Below, piece by piece: positions 18,132 to 27,240 of a stretch of 64,000 bases of DNA. Source of the stretch: Bacteroidota bacterium (GTDB lineage Bacteria > Bacteroidota > Bacteroidia > JABDFU01). The notes under the pieces are model-generated. The model searched no databases. It was not told where the DNA came from and was given only the letters and a program-made list of their open reading frames with translations. Position 1 is the stretch's first letter. Each line of letters starts with the position of its first letter. The stretch covers positions 1 through 64,000 of the forward strand of contig JACPDY010000048.1 in the NCBI GenBank assembly GCA_016183775.1, read 5' to 3'. The translations under genes were made by a program, and so were the position numbers.

Positions 18132-19695
18132 CAGATAAGCGGCTTTTCTTTAAGGCCTTCCCTCGCACAATCTCAGCGAATGATCGCCTTTCTATCTTGC
18201 TACCCAACCAGGAAATGAAATCGAAATATTCCATTGCCCTTTTTTCTTCCGGATCCTGGAAAATGTGCTCAACTTCCTTTTTAAAACTCCGGAACAGCTC
18301 TACTCTTTCCTTTTGTGAGCTTATTTTTGAAATTTTTTTATCAAGAAATACAAATAAGACTTGTTCAGTTTTATGAAAACGCTTTACCTTTTTCAGGTAG
18401 CGTGAAACTGAACGGACCTCACTTCCGGAGAATTCATTACCGTCCAACTCATATTGAATCAGTATTTTTAAAATACGTGACCGGCAATTTATGTCAATGC
18501 TTAAATTATTATTGCTTTCCCCCTCTATCGCATTAAGCCATATCAACGCCTGCTTATACTTTCCAATTCCGAAATTCATATATGCAAGATTATAATACAA
18601 ACGGAAGATGTAATTTTTCTGAAAATTTTTTCCTTTAAGTTCAACTATCCATTGTTCAATAAACAACAGCCAATTTGTACTTTCATTAAATCTCCCGAAA
18701 CCGGTAAATACGCGGAGTATATTATTATAATGCATAATAAAATGTTCCTCATTATCCGGTATAATCTCTTCCGGAACCTCCCTTATACTATTGATATACC
18801 GCAAGGTTTTTTCAAAAGTTGCATGTTTGATCAATATGCTGATTATATTGTTAGTTGTAAAAAGATAGTTTCTTATATATTGCCGTAACCGGCCGGGGTC
18901 GCTTTTTATAAAGCTGGTAAGATCCGTAAAGGATTTTAGACTTTCTTTGATCTTTTCTTTTATTAAAAAATAAATACCGTTCAGATGATAATAGATTATA
19001 CGCGACCTGTCGGATAAAGCAGTTTCTCTTTTTTCAAGAAGAACATTATTACCTAATAGCTTATCGAATTTTTTGATGTCATTTTCGGATCTGGCAAATC
19101 CGACTTTTTCGCTTAAAATATAAGTTTCATAAGCTAATTTCCGGTATTGCTGGAAATTTGCCATTTCAGCAATTGCCCCGCTTTGCTTAAAGTAGACCCC
19201 CTCTAAATTTTCTTCCAGCCAATTTACATTTGCTATACCTTCCATATATCGCAACTGCATTTCAGAAGCTTCGATATAACCCGCATACAAATCATTATCC
19301 AATGCAAGTTTCTTCGCTTTGGTAATTATTTTATTGAATTGCTTCGATTGTTTTTTTAAGCATAAAAAATCTGCGTAATCCAGTAATTCCCTGACCTCAC
19401 TTTGAAAAGTCTTTTTTGAATGAAAAACCCGCATGCTTTTTAATATCATTTCATAGAGGTAGTTTTTTGCTACATGAAGTTGCCTGGAAAATTTTTCTTT
19501 TGAAAACCGTTTTAGCAACGCTTCTTCATTATATTCCATTTGCTCATCAATAGCATCAAACAGTTTCAGGTATTTATTTTCCTCCCCGATCACATGGCGT
19601 TGAGCAAAAACAGTAAAGTATCTCTTCTCCGGACCAGTCAATGACTTTACCAGGTTAAAAAGCTCAGGCGATTTATCTCTTTTTCTGCTTTTCAT
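18118..19695 (-). CDS. Helical TPR-like protein, paralogue 2
   Basis: 525 residues from the ATG at 19695. This start is preferred to 19716 because it places MKSRKRDKSPELFNLVKSL in line with the other family members. Shared motifs are LVKSLTGPEKRYFTVFAQ, KLFDAIDEQMEYNEEALL, MILKSMRVFHS and, near the end, FDFISWLGSKIERR. No export signal or membrane helix is visible; it is largely helical. It is divergent from the secreted SprB protein at 19889 and overlaps the decayed SBBP gene by 14 bp at the 3' end. The upstream region has a TTATTTTA/TAAAATAA inverted repeat (19704-19711, 19720-19727). Function unknown; likely linked to its divergent neighbour. Confidence 0.75.
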   Translation of the reverse strand: MKSRKRDKSPELFNLVKSLTGPEKRYFTVFAQRHVIGEENKYLKLFDAIDEQMEYNEEALLKRFSKEKFSRQLHVAKNYLYEMILKSMRVFHSKKTFQSEVRELLDYADFLCLKKQSKQFNKIITKAKKLALDNDLYAGYIEASEMQLRYMEGIANVNWLEENLEGVYFKQSGAIAEMANFQQYRKLAYETYILSEKVGFARSENDIKKFDKLLGNNVLLEKRETALSDRSRIIYYHLNGIYFLIKEKIKESLKSFTDLTSFIKSDPGRLRQYIRNYLFTTNNIISILIKHATFEKTLRYINSIREVPEEIIPDNEEHFIMHYNNILRVFTGFGRFNESTNWLLFIEQWIVELKGKNFQKNYIFRLYYNLAYMNFGIGKYKQALIWLNAIEGESNNNLSIDINCRSRILKILIQYELDGNEFSGSEVRSVSRYLKKVKRFHKTEQVLFVFLDKKISKISSQKERVELFRSFKKEVEHIFQDPEEKRAMEYFDFISWLGSKIERRSFAEIVRGKALKKSRLSVKVQ

Positions 19696-19888
19696 TAGAC
19701 GATTTATTTTATACAAAGTTAAAATAATACCCGATACTTAAAATCAGACTCCTACAAATAAGATATTTTTTGTTTGTATTTTGCTTTTTTTTGGCCCAAC
19801 TTGCATATAATAAAAATGAAAAAGAAGACGCTCTTATCATTATTTGCAATTAAATCACAGGATCAAAAAAAATGAAAAAATCACCTCA

Positions 19889-22800
19889 ATGAAAAGATTA
19901 GCGCTTATTATTTCGATTTTTTTTATGGGGCAATCAATGCAAGCGCAATTGACAGGTTCTAATTCAGAAAATCCTTCTTCAGACTGGACAAGGAATGACA
20001 TTTTCCGGAATAATGTTTTTATAGAAAATAAGGGGCAGTTTGATAAAAAGGATAAGCGACCTGCATCAAAAATTTTATTTGGAGTATTCGACAACGGAAT
20101 GCAAATATTTTTTACTTCAAAAGGCCTTACCTACCGCTATGACAAGGCGGAGATCCCTGAGAAAATGATCGAGGAAATTGAAAAGAAACGAGGACACAAA
20201 AATGAAGCTAATGAAGAGAAGGTGGAGAAGGAAATCGCAAAAAACATGAAAACAATTTCTTACACTGTAAATTTCGAATGGTTAGGTTCCAACCCGAATG
20301 TTAAGCTAGTTGCCGAAAACATGGTTTCCCAATACTACACTTACGGTGATGAAAAGAAATCATATAAGGCATCGGCATATAAAAAACTGATCTATAAAGG
20401 TCTGTATACTGGCATAGATGTGGAATATATTTTCCATGAGAAGGAAGGAGTAAAATATTCTATTCTCGTTCATCCTGGTGCCGATGTCTCAAAAGTTAAG
20501 ATGAAGTATTCGGGTGCTGATAAAATAAAGAAAGACGAACTGGGAAACATACATCTTGTAATTGCATTAGGCGATATAATAGATCATGCCCCAATTACTT
20601 TTTATGAATCCGACAAAACTGAAATTGCTTCATCTTTTTCAGTAATAAATAAAACTGTTGGTTTTAATTTAAAGAATTATGATGACAAAAGCAGCATTGT
20701 TATAGACCCCTGGACAGTTGGCATTACAATGAACACATCCAATCAAATCCTTGAGGTTGAAAGAGACAATGCAGGTAATATTTATATTCTGGGAGGACCA
20801 GAAAATAGTGGTATTCCAATGCTTCTTAAAAAATATAATTCTGCCGGATCCTTACTTTGGACCTATACTCCGGTAACCGTAGGCTTTAGCGGAAGGTATG
20901 GTGATGACCTTAAAATAGATAAATCGGGTAATGTTTATATTTTGGCTGGATACGGAGCCCAACTATTTAAAGTAAATAGTTTGGGTATTCCAATATGGGC
21001 AAATGCTGCCTTGGGCGGAGGGAATCGCGAATTATACCGGCTACTTTTTGATTGTGATAATTCCAATCCTTTTGTCACATCAGGGGAAGATGGAGGAGCT
21101 CCAAATCAGGCCTTGTATATAAATCCCGGAACAGGGAACACTTCATCAACAGTTCAACCTATTTTTAATGGTGCTCCCAATCAAGATGATCTAAGAGATC
21201 TGGTATTGGCTCCGAATGGAAATTACTATGGTATAACTGTTGGAAATAATTTTTCTACGCCAAACAGTAGCAAATTTGGGTCTCTCACAGCTTTTTCTCC
21301 TTCCCTAAATAATTCGTGGTCACTTAATCACGGTTATCCACTGCTATATTGGACACACTATGGGAAATTTGCAAATCAAGCTGCAGCTATAGGACAGCCC
21401 GGATCAGTACACTTAATAGCAGTCAGTAAAAATTATATTTACACAACCAGTGGATCTGTTCTGAACAAAAGAAACTTAGCTAACGGAACCATAATTGGAA
21501 GCACTATTATTATACCCGGAGGCGTTTTAGCAACCAGTGCCAACGGTAATTCGGGAATTGTATTGGATACGTGTGAGAATATATATGTATCATCCGGTGC
21601 TGGAGTATATAAATACGATTCAAACTTAAATTTCATTGCTTCAGCGACCACTCCGGGAGCAGTATATGATATTTGTTTGGGAATTACCGGAGAAGTAATT
21701 GCCTGTGGTGATGGCTTTCTTTCATCATTAAATTTATCGGCATGTGTCGCTGCTCCTTTAAATGTTTCCGCACTTGCAACTCCATCCGGAAATTGTAACA
21801 ATGGCAATGTTGGTACTGTTACCGCCCTCCCAACAGGTGGTAATCCTTCCTACAATTATTACTGGATACCGGGAGGACAAACAACAAAAACAGTGACCGG
21901 TTTAGGTGCAGGCACTTACAGTGTTATTGTTGCCGATATGAACTGCAATAAAGATACAGCCATAGTTACAGTTTCATCTTCGGGAGCATTGATTACATCA
22001 ATAACGCAAACAAATTTGCAGTGCTATGGCGCAAGTAATGGATCCACTGCAGTTACCGCTACAAATGGAACTCCCTCTTATACTTATTTGTGGTCAACCG
22101 GAAACACCGGAGCAGCAATTACAGGATTAAGTGCCGGCACATACATTGTTACCGTTACAGATGCTAATGCCTGCAGCTCTGTAAAACAAGTCAGTATTTC
22201 CCAACCTTCCCAAATGACTGTTGCTATTACAACTCTTGCTACAACTTGCAATAGTGCGACTGGAAATGCCACCGTTACTGTATCCGGATCATCCGGACCG
22301 TATACATATTTATGGGCTACAGGTAGTACATCCATTTATGCAAATAGATGTGGTACTTTTAATGCTGGCTGTCAAGGAATAATATCAGGAACATATACTG
22401 TTACTATAAGAGATTCGAATGGTTGTACCCAAACATCTACGGCTACTGTACCTTCCTCCACGAACCCAGCTGACCCCTCCTTCACCCAATCACCAAGTGG
22501 AACTATTTGCATCGGAACTACAGTAAACTTTATTAATACAGGTTCAACAGGCACATATAGCTGGACTATAACTCCGGCAAATGTAAGCGGTACAACAACA
22601 GATTTTTCCTACACTTTTTTAACAGCGGGTACATATAATGTACGACATACGGTTACAAATGGAGGATGTACGAATGCTTTAACAAGTCCTATTACAATAA
22701 TTAACTGCACCGGTCCCATTGTAACTGCCACCGGCAGTTCAGTTTGCCTGGGCAGTTGTGCCACAGTTACCTCCTATGGCAGCGGTGGTGCCAACCCATA

Positions 22801-23386
22801 TATTTATTCATGGAACAATGGAGCAACTACGCAAAACATAAGTCCTTGTCCTGCATCCACCACAACCTATACTGTAACAATAAAAGATACCGGGGGAAAC
22901 ACAGCCACTTCAACAGCAGTAGTAACAGTTAATCCTGCGGTTACCGTAACAATTTCAGCAACAAATATAAATTGTAACGGAGGTACGGGATCAGCGTCCG
23001 CCCAAGGTGGAAGCGGCACCTCACCTTACGTGTATAACTGGAGCAATGGGCAAGCCACCCAAACAATCACAGGTCTTGCTGCGGGCAATTATACTGTAAC
23101 AGTTACTGATGCAAAAAGCTGTACTACCGCGACGAATGCTCTTATAATTTCACCACCATCATTGTTAGGACAATTTACCAAAGGTACTGCCAACTGCACA
23201 GGTTGTGGCTGTAAAGAATGGATAATGATAACTGCCTCAGGAGGCACAGACCCATACAGCTACTCCTGGCCCACCTCAGCCGGACATGATAAAAGGTACT
23301 TAAATCATCTTTGCCCCGGAACCTACACTATAAATATTAAAGACAAAAATGGTTGTGGCGTAACTGTCAACCTTACTGCTCCCTGA
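19889..23386 (+). CDS. Large secreted protein: DUF7948-like domain, NHL-like region, SprB repeats, CxxCxCKEW domain
   Basis: The ATG at 19889 is preferred to a TTG at 19844 because it begins the signal peptide (MKRLALIISIFFMGQ, cleavage near MQAQ). About 1165 residues. The N-terminal domain (about 35-285; NKGQF, YKGLYTGIDVEY, HPGADVSK, SIVIDPW) is the DUF7948-like type. The next region (about 290-620) has GNIYILGG and YKYDSNL motifs like an NHL or other propeller, not the YYGG type. Three or four SprB-like repeats, a PKD-like module and two more SprB-like units follow. The end is the shared terminal domain with CTGCGCKEW, LCPGTYTIN and DKNGC, ending TAP. It overlaps the convergent urocanate hydratase gene by 14 bp. 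Confidence 0.82.
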   Translation: MKRLALIISIFFMGQSMQAQLTGSNSENPSSDWTRNDIFRNNVFIENKGQFDKKDKRPASKILFGVFDNGMQIFFTSKGLTYRYDKAEIPEKMIEEIEKKRGHKNEANEEKVEKEIAKNMKTISYTVNFEWLGSNPNVKLVAENMVSQYYTYGDEKKSYKASAYKKLIYKGLYTGIDVEYIFHEKEGVKYSILVHPGADVSKVKMKYSGADKIKKDELGNIHLVIALGDIIDHAPITFYESDKTEIASSFSVINKTVGFNLKNYDDKSSIVIDPWTVGITMNTSNQILEVERDNAGNIYILGGPENSGIPMLLKKYNSAGSLLWTYTPVTVGFSGRYGDDLKIDKSGNVYILAGYGAQLFKVNSLGIPIWANAALGGGNRELYRLLFDCDNSNPFVTSGEDGGAPNQALYINPGTGNTSSTVQPIFNGAPNQDDLRDLVLAPNGNYYGITVGNNFSTPNSSKFGSLTAFSPSLNNSWSLNHGYPLLYWTHYGKFANQAAAIGQPGSVHLIAVSKNYIYTTSGSVLNKRNLANGTIIGSTIIIPGGVLATSANGNSGIVLDTCENIYVSSGAGVYKYDSNLNFIASATTPGAVYDICLGITGEVIACGDGFLSSLNLSACVAAPLNVSALATPSGNCNNGNVGTVTALPTGGNPSYNYYWIPGGQTTKTVTGLGAGTYSVIVADMNCNKDTAIVTVSSSGALITSITQTNLQCYGASNGSTAVTATNGTPSYTYLWSTGNTGAAITGLSAGTYIVTVTDANACSSVKQVSISQPSQMTVAITTLATTCNSATGNATVTVSGSSGPYTYLWATGSTSIYANRCGTFNAGCQGIISGTYTVTIRDSNGCTQTSTATVPSSTNPADPSFTQSPSGTICIGTTVNFINTGSTGTYSWTITPANVSGTTTDFSYTFLTAGTYNVRHTVTNGGCTNALTSPITIINCTGPIVTATGSSVCLGSCATVTSYGSGGANPYIYSWNNGATTQNISPCPASTTTYTVTIKDTGGNTATSTAVVTVNPAVTVTISATNINCNGGTGSASAQGGSGTSPYVYNWSNGQATQTITGLAAGNYTVTVTDAKSCTTATNALIISPPSLLGQFTKGTANCTGCGCKEWIMITASGGTDPYSYSWPTSAGHDKRYLNHLCPGTYTINIKDKNGCGVTVNLTAP
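22874..23015 (+). repeat. Second copy of the 142-bp block at 17625-17766
   Basis: Nine mismatches over 142 aligned bases with the copy in the decayed gene. The encoded sequence includes DTGGNTATST and NINCNGGTGSASA in both. Confidence 0.8.
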
Positions 23387-25415
23387 CATTTGCAGGCGTA
23401 ATGGGGATGACATTATTCAGAATCTCATCATCAACCATATTTGCCAACGTCACCTTCAACTTTTTTTCACGGTTCATTGCTCTCTGAATTGCAAAAATAG
23501 CTTCCTTGTTGCGGGCCCAGCTCCTGCGGGCAATACCATTATTCACATCCCAGAATAGCATTGATCTTAACCTGCGGTCGGCCTCCTTTGTTCCATCAAG
23601 CACCAAACCAAATCCGCCGTTGATCACTTCGCCCCATCCTACTCCACCTCCATTATGCAATGATATCCAGGTAGCACCCCGAAAGGCATCCCCTACAAAA
23701 TTATGCACTGCCATGTCGGCTGTAAACTGTGAGCCGTCATAAATGTTTGATGTTTCACGATATGGAGAATCTGTCCCCGACACATCGTGGTGATCGCGGC
23801 CCAACACGACAGGTGCCGATATTTTTTTTTGCCTGATTGCTTTATTGAATGCTTCCGCAATTTTTATCCTGCCTTCAGAATCCGCATACAATATACGCGC
23901 CTGCGAACCTACAACCATTTTATTCTTCTGCGCATCTTTTATCCATCGCAGATTATCGGCCAATTGCTGCCTGACCTCTTTAGGCGCTGTTTTATATATT
24001 TTTTCCAGTACCTGCGCTGCAAGTTTATCTGTAATAGCGAGGTCTTTAGAGTCGGCGGATGTACACACCCAACGGAAAGGACCAAAACCGTAATCGAAAC
24101 ACATGGGGCCTAAAATATCCTGTATGTAGGAGGGGTAACGGAAGGTCCTTTTATTAGCTATGGTGAAAACATCAGCGCCAGCCCTGCCAGCCTCTAATAA
24201 GAATGCATTCCCGTAGTCAAAAAAGTACATACCGCCTTCAGTCATTCTATTTATTGCCACAACATGACGAACTAATGTTTGCTGAACTTCTTTTCTGAAC
24301 TGCTCTGGTCGATCAGCCATCATGCGTTTGGATTCCTCCAATGATAATCCTGCAGGATAATAACCTCCAGAAAAAGGATTATGCAATGAGGTTTGATCTG
24401 ACCCTAACTCCACTTTTATTTTTTTCTCAACTAATTTTTCCCACAGATCCACTACGTTGCCCTGGTAAGCCAGTGATACCGCTTCCTTTTTATTACGTGC
24501 GATCTCTATCCTATCAATTAACTTATCAAGATCTTCAAAAACTTCATCCACCCATCCCTGTTCATGACGCTTGCTGGTTGCCTGAGGATTCACCTCCGCA
24601 ATAATGCCAATAGCTCCTGCTATCTTAGCCGCTTTTGGCTGCGCGCCGCTCATGCCGCCTAAACCCGAACTCACAAATACCATCCCCGAAAGATCACTTT
24701 TGCCTTTCAAAAATTTACGGCCGGCATTTAAAATGGTTATGGTAGTGCCATGAACTATGCCCTGCGGCCCAATATACATGAATGATCCGGCAGTCATTTG
24801 TCCGTACTGTGTTACACCCAAAGCATTAAAACGTTCCCAATCATCTGGTTTACTGTAATTCGGTATCATCATCCCATTTGTAACAACCACACGCGGGGCT
24901 TCTTTGTGCGAAGGAAAGAGTCCCATCGGATGACCTGAATAAAGCGCAAGTGTTTGTTCATCGGTCATTTCCGCCAGGTACTTCATCGTGAGCAGATACT
25001 GGGCCCAATTCTGAAATACCGCGCCATTACCCCCATAAGTGATCAATTCATGCGGATGCTGGGCAACTGCATGATCGAGATTATTACTAAGCATGTGCAT
25101 AATCGCTCCTGCCTGCTTCGACCTGTAGGGATATTCCTTTAAAGGACGGGCGTAAATTTTGTAATCGGGACGAAAACGGTACATGTAGATGCGTCCATAA
25201 GTATTCAACTCCTCTGCAAATTCCTTTGCTAAAATTGCGTGGTGCTTTTTATCGAAATAACGCAGGGCGTTTTTAAGCGCAAGTTTTTTTTCTTCGGCAT
25301 TTAAAATGTCCTTACGTTTGGGCGCATGATTAATGCTGTGGTCATACGGTTTTGGAATTGGCAATCCTGTAGGGATACCCTGCAATACCAATTTTTTAAA
25401 TCCCTTTTCATCCAT
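23373..25415 (-). CDS. hutU: Urocanate hydratase (urocanase)
   Basis: A 680-residue cytoplasmic enzyme that converts urocanate to 4-imidazolone-5-propionate in histidine degradation. Family features are YGGNGAVFQNW, YSGHPMGLFPSH and TAGSFMYIGPQGIVHGT. The NAD-binding SGLGGMSGAQPKAA stretch is near residues 245-260. The catalytic-site segment PMCFDYGFGPFRW has its Cys near residue 438. RDHHDVSGTDSPYRET and the C-terminal HNGGGVGWGEVINGG complete the match. It is longer than the roughly 555-residue Pseudomonas form, as in the long form of Bacteroidota. No other hut gene is in the window. Its start is isolated, and its end overlaps the 19889 gene. Confidence 0.95.
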   Translation of the reverse strand: MDEKGFKKLVLQGIPTGLPIPKPYDHSINHAPKRKDILNAEEKKLALKNALRYFDKKHHAILAKEFAEELNTYGRIYMYRFRPDYKIYARPLKEYPYRSKQAGAIMHMLSNNLDHAVAQHPHELITYGGNGAVFQNWAQYLLTMKYLAEMTDEQTLALYSGHPMGLFPSHKEAPRVVVTNGMMIPNYSKPDDWERFNALGVTQYGQMTAGSFMYIGPQGIVHGTTITILNAGRKFLKGKSDLSGMVFVSSGLGGMSGAQPKAAKIAGAIGIIAEVNPQATSKRHEQGWVDEVFEDLDKLIDRIEIARNKKEAVSLAYQGNVVDLWEKLVEKKIKVELGSDQTSLHNPFSGGYYPAGLSLEESKRMMADRPEQFRKEVQQTLVRHVVAINRMTEGGMYFFDYGNAFLLEAGRAGADVFTIANKRTFRYPSYIQDILGPMCFDYGFGPFRWVCTSADSKDLAITDKLAAQVLEKIYKTAPKEVRQQLADNLRWIKDAQKNKMVVGSQARILYADSEGRIKIAEAFNKAIRQKKISAPVVLGRDHHDVSGTDSPYRETSNIYDGSQFTADMAVHNFVGDAFRGATWISLHNGGGVGWGEVINGGFGLVLDGTKEADRRLRSMLFWDVNNGIARRSWARNKEAIFAIQRAMNREKKLKVTLANMVDDEILNNVIPITPANVREQ

Positions 25416-25523
25416 GTCCTGATCTTATTTGACCGTTAAGATATTGAATACGTTGCATACAACAAAAAGGCCACCGATTTGTTTATCAGCAGCCCTTAAA
25501 ATTTTCTATCAGAAATACAAATA

Positions 25524-26357
25524 TTACTCTACTTGGATCAATCTTTGGGTGGAAGGAACCCCATTGATAACCGACCTAAGGAAGTAAATGCCTTTGCCTG
25601 AAACATTCAGATCATACATATATTTTCCGGCTTGCAGGGATCTGTTTTCCAATTCCGAAATCTGCTGGCCCAATGCATTACACAATACGATTTGAACAGT
25701 TGAGTTTTCTGTTAATTCAAGTCCAATACCGGTTTTCAAGTTGAATGGATTGGGATAAATCTTCAATATATTATTCTCCTTAGCATAAGTCCCAATGCCA
25801 GTAATAGTTTTTTGCCCGGTTAAAATTTGCTGATCAGCCACTGTATTATATGCATAGTCCCTGATAGTTATTTTTGAAAAATTTTTAGGAGTATTTAATC
25901 TCGCCCAACCATAATGCCATTTACCTGATATTTTTATCCGAAGTCCTACGTAAAAATCGTTACTTCCTCCACTATAAACAATTTGTGCAGAATTGCTGGA
26001 ATTAAAAACAGAACAGACCCAGGTACCATTAAACGGTGGCGATTTTAAGACAATATTCTCGGTTGTCAGTTGAAAAACTTCATTACCGGAAAAAATCAAT
26101 ATTTGCGTATTAGTGTCTTTACAATAAATTTCAACAGCCATGAATGTTGAATCGGGTCGAAAATGCCGGATCTCAAAATCTTTAGTTCCATCGTTATTCA
26201 AATCCAAAAAATAGTTGTAATGTCCGACACCCTTGCTGGCATCCACAATAGTATCAGGATTTATGTCAGTATAAACTATCTGAGATTGGATAGTATGCAT
26301 GCCAAGGATTAAAAAACTAATGGCAAAAATTCTGGTTAGAAGTAAAGTCTTTTTCAT
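25524..26357 (-). CDS. Secreted protein with T9SS type A C-terminal signal
   Basis: 277 residues. A signal peptide ends near TIQSQ. The mature part has a YFLDLNNDGTKDFEI stretch, an FG-GAP or calcium-loop-like motif, followed by beta-rich sequence including HYGWARLN. The last 75 residues fit a Por secretion system sorting domain: ILKIYPNPF, then LGQQISELENRSLQAGKY, ending in a short GIYFLRSVINGV strand pair. It is predicted to be exported by T9SS and either released or attached to the surface. No catalytic motif was recognised. It lies downstream of the sensor-regulator genes on the same strand, but a promoter-like box at 26375 suggests its own transcription. Confidence 0.8.
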   Translation of the reverse strand: MKKTLLLTRIFAISFLILGMHTIQSQIVYTDINPDTIVDASKGVGHYNYFLDLNNDGTKDFEIRHFRPDSTFMAVEIYCKDTNTQILIFSGNEVFQLTTENIVLKSPPFNGTWVCSVFNSSNSAQIVYSGGSNDFYVGLRIKISGKWHYGWARLNTPKNFSKITIRDYAYNTVADQQILTGQKTITGIGTYAKENNILKIYPNPFNLKTGIGLELTENSTVQIVLCNALGQQISELENRSLQAGKYMYDLNVSGKGIYFLRSVINGVPSTQRLIQVE

Positions 26358-26374
26358 GGTTTAAGAATTTACTT

Positions 26375-26382
26375 CAAATGTA
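26375..26382 (-). promoter_or_regulatory. Candidate -7 box TACATTTG
   Basis: It matches the Bacteroidota TAnnTTTG -7 consensus on the minus strand, 17 nt upstream of the ATG of the 26357 gene. No exact TTTG lies at the -33 position; a TTGG is about 21 nt upstream. An AATTCG/CGAATT inverted repeat (26417-26422, 26430-26435) lies further upstream. Confidence 0.3.
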
Positions 26383-26478
26383 AATCAACAGACTTAAGTA
26401 TATCCAATATTTTTAGAATTCGATGGATCCGAATTAGAATTTGAAGGATTTAAAATAGAGTTGCAAGGAAATTAATCT

Positions 26479-27240
26479 TTACAGAGATTTAAGAAGCTCT
26501 TGTAGTCTATCTCTTTTTCTCTGGGCTACAGGCAGATTTGTTCCATCGGACATGACCACATAACCACCTTCACTTTTGATATACGATTTAAGGTAAGAAA
26601 GATTGATTAAATGAGATTGATGTATACGTTCAAAACCATGTTGAGAAAGCAATTCTTCATATTCCTTTAATGTCTTTGAAATCAAAATTGGCTTATGCCC
26701 TTTGATAAAGAAATTGGTGTAGTTATCTTGCGACTCACAACGAATAACATCATTTACATCAAACAGATGAATGCCGGTTGAAGTTGACAATGCAATACGC
26801 TTAAAATTGTCAACCTTTTTGCGGATATTTTCGAGTAACAGATCCAAATGCTCGAATGAATTACTTTTTTCTATGAATGATTTAACTTTACTCACTGCAT
26901 TTTGCAAATCAACCGGGTCAATAGGTTTTAGAAGGTAATCCAAAGCACTGAATTTAAATGCCTTCACAGCATATTCCTCATGAGCTGTTATAAAAATAAG
27001 ATGTGAATTTATTTTACGATTGCTTTTTGTCAGTTGTTCCAAAATATCAAATCCTGTTCCATCATTAAGCCGGATATCTAAAAAAATGACCTGGGGATTT
27101 AATTTGCTGACCGCTTCTATTCCGGTCTTTACACTTTCTGCTTCTCCGATAATAGTTATCTCAGGAGTATACTTTGCCAAAAGACTTTTCAAACCCTTTC
27201 TTAAATTCCCGTCATCATCAATAAGCAATGCAGTTATCAT
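26479..27240 (-). CDS. LytTR-family response regulator
   Basis: 253 residues. An N-terminal receiver domain (about 1-120) has acidic residues D8-D10, the phospho-acceptor Asp55 in VIFLDIRL, a Thr in FITAHEEYAVKAF and the Lys of LLKPIDP. The C-terminal LytTR DNA-binding domain (about 145-250) contains VIRCESQDNYTNF, ISKTLKEYEELL and RIHQSHLINLSYL. It overlaps the histidine kinase gene by one base (TAATG), so the two are translationally coupled and form a two-component pair. The target genes cannot be read from the sequence. Confidence 0.92.
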   Translation of the reverse strand: MITALLIDDDGNLRKGLKSLLAKYTPEITIIGEAESVKTGIEAVSKLNPQVIFLDIRLNDGTGFDILEQLTKSNRKINSHLIFITAHEEYAVKAFKFSALDYLLKPIDPVDLQNAVSKVKSFIEKSNSFEHLDLLLENIRKKVDNFKRIALSTSTGIHLFDVNDVIRCESQDNYTNFFIKGHKPILISKTLKEYEELLSQHGFERIHQSHLINLSYLKSYIKSEGGYVVMSDGTNLPVAQRKRDRLQELLKSL

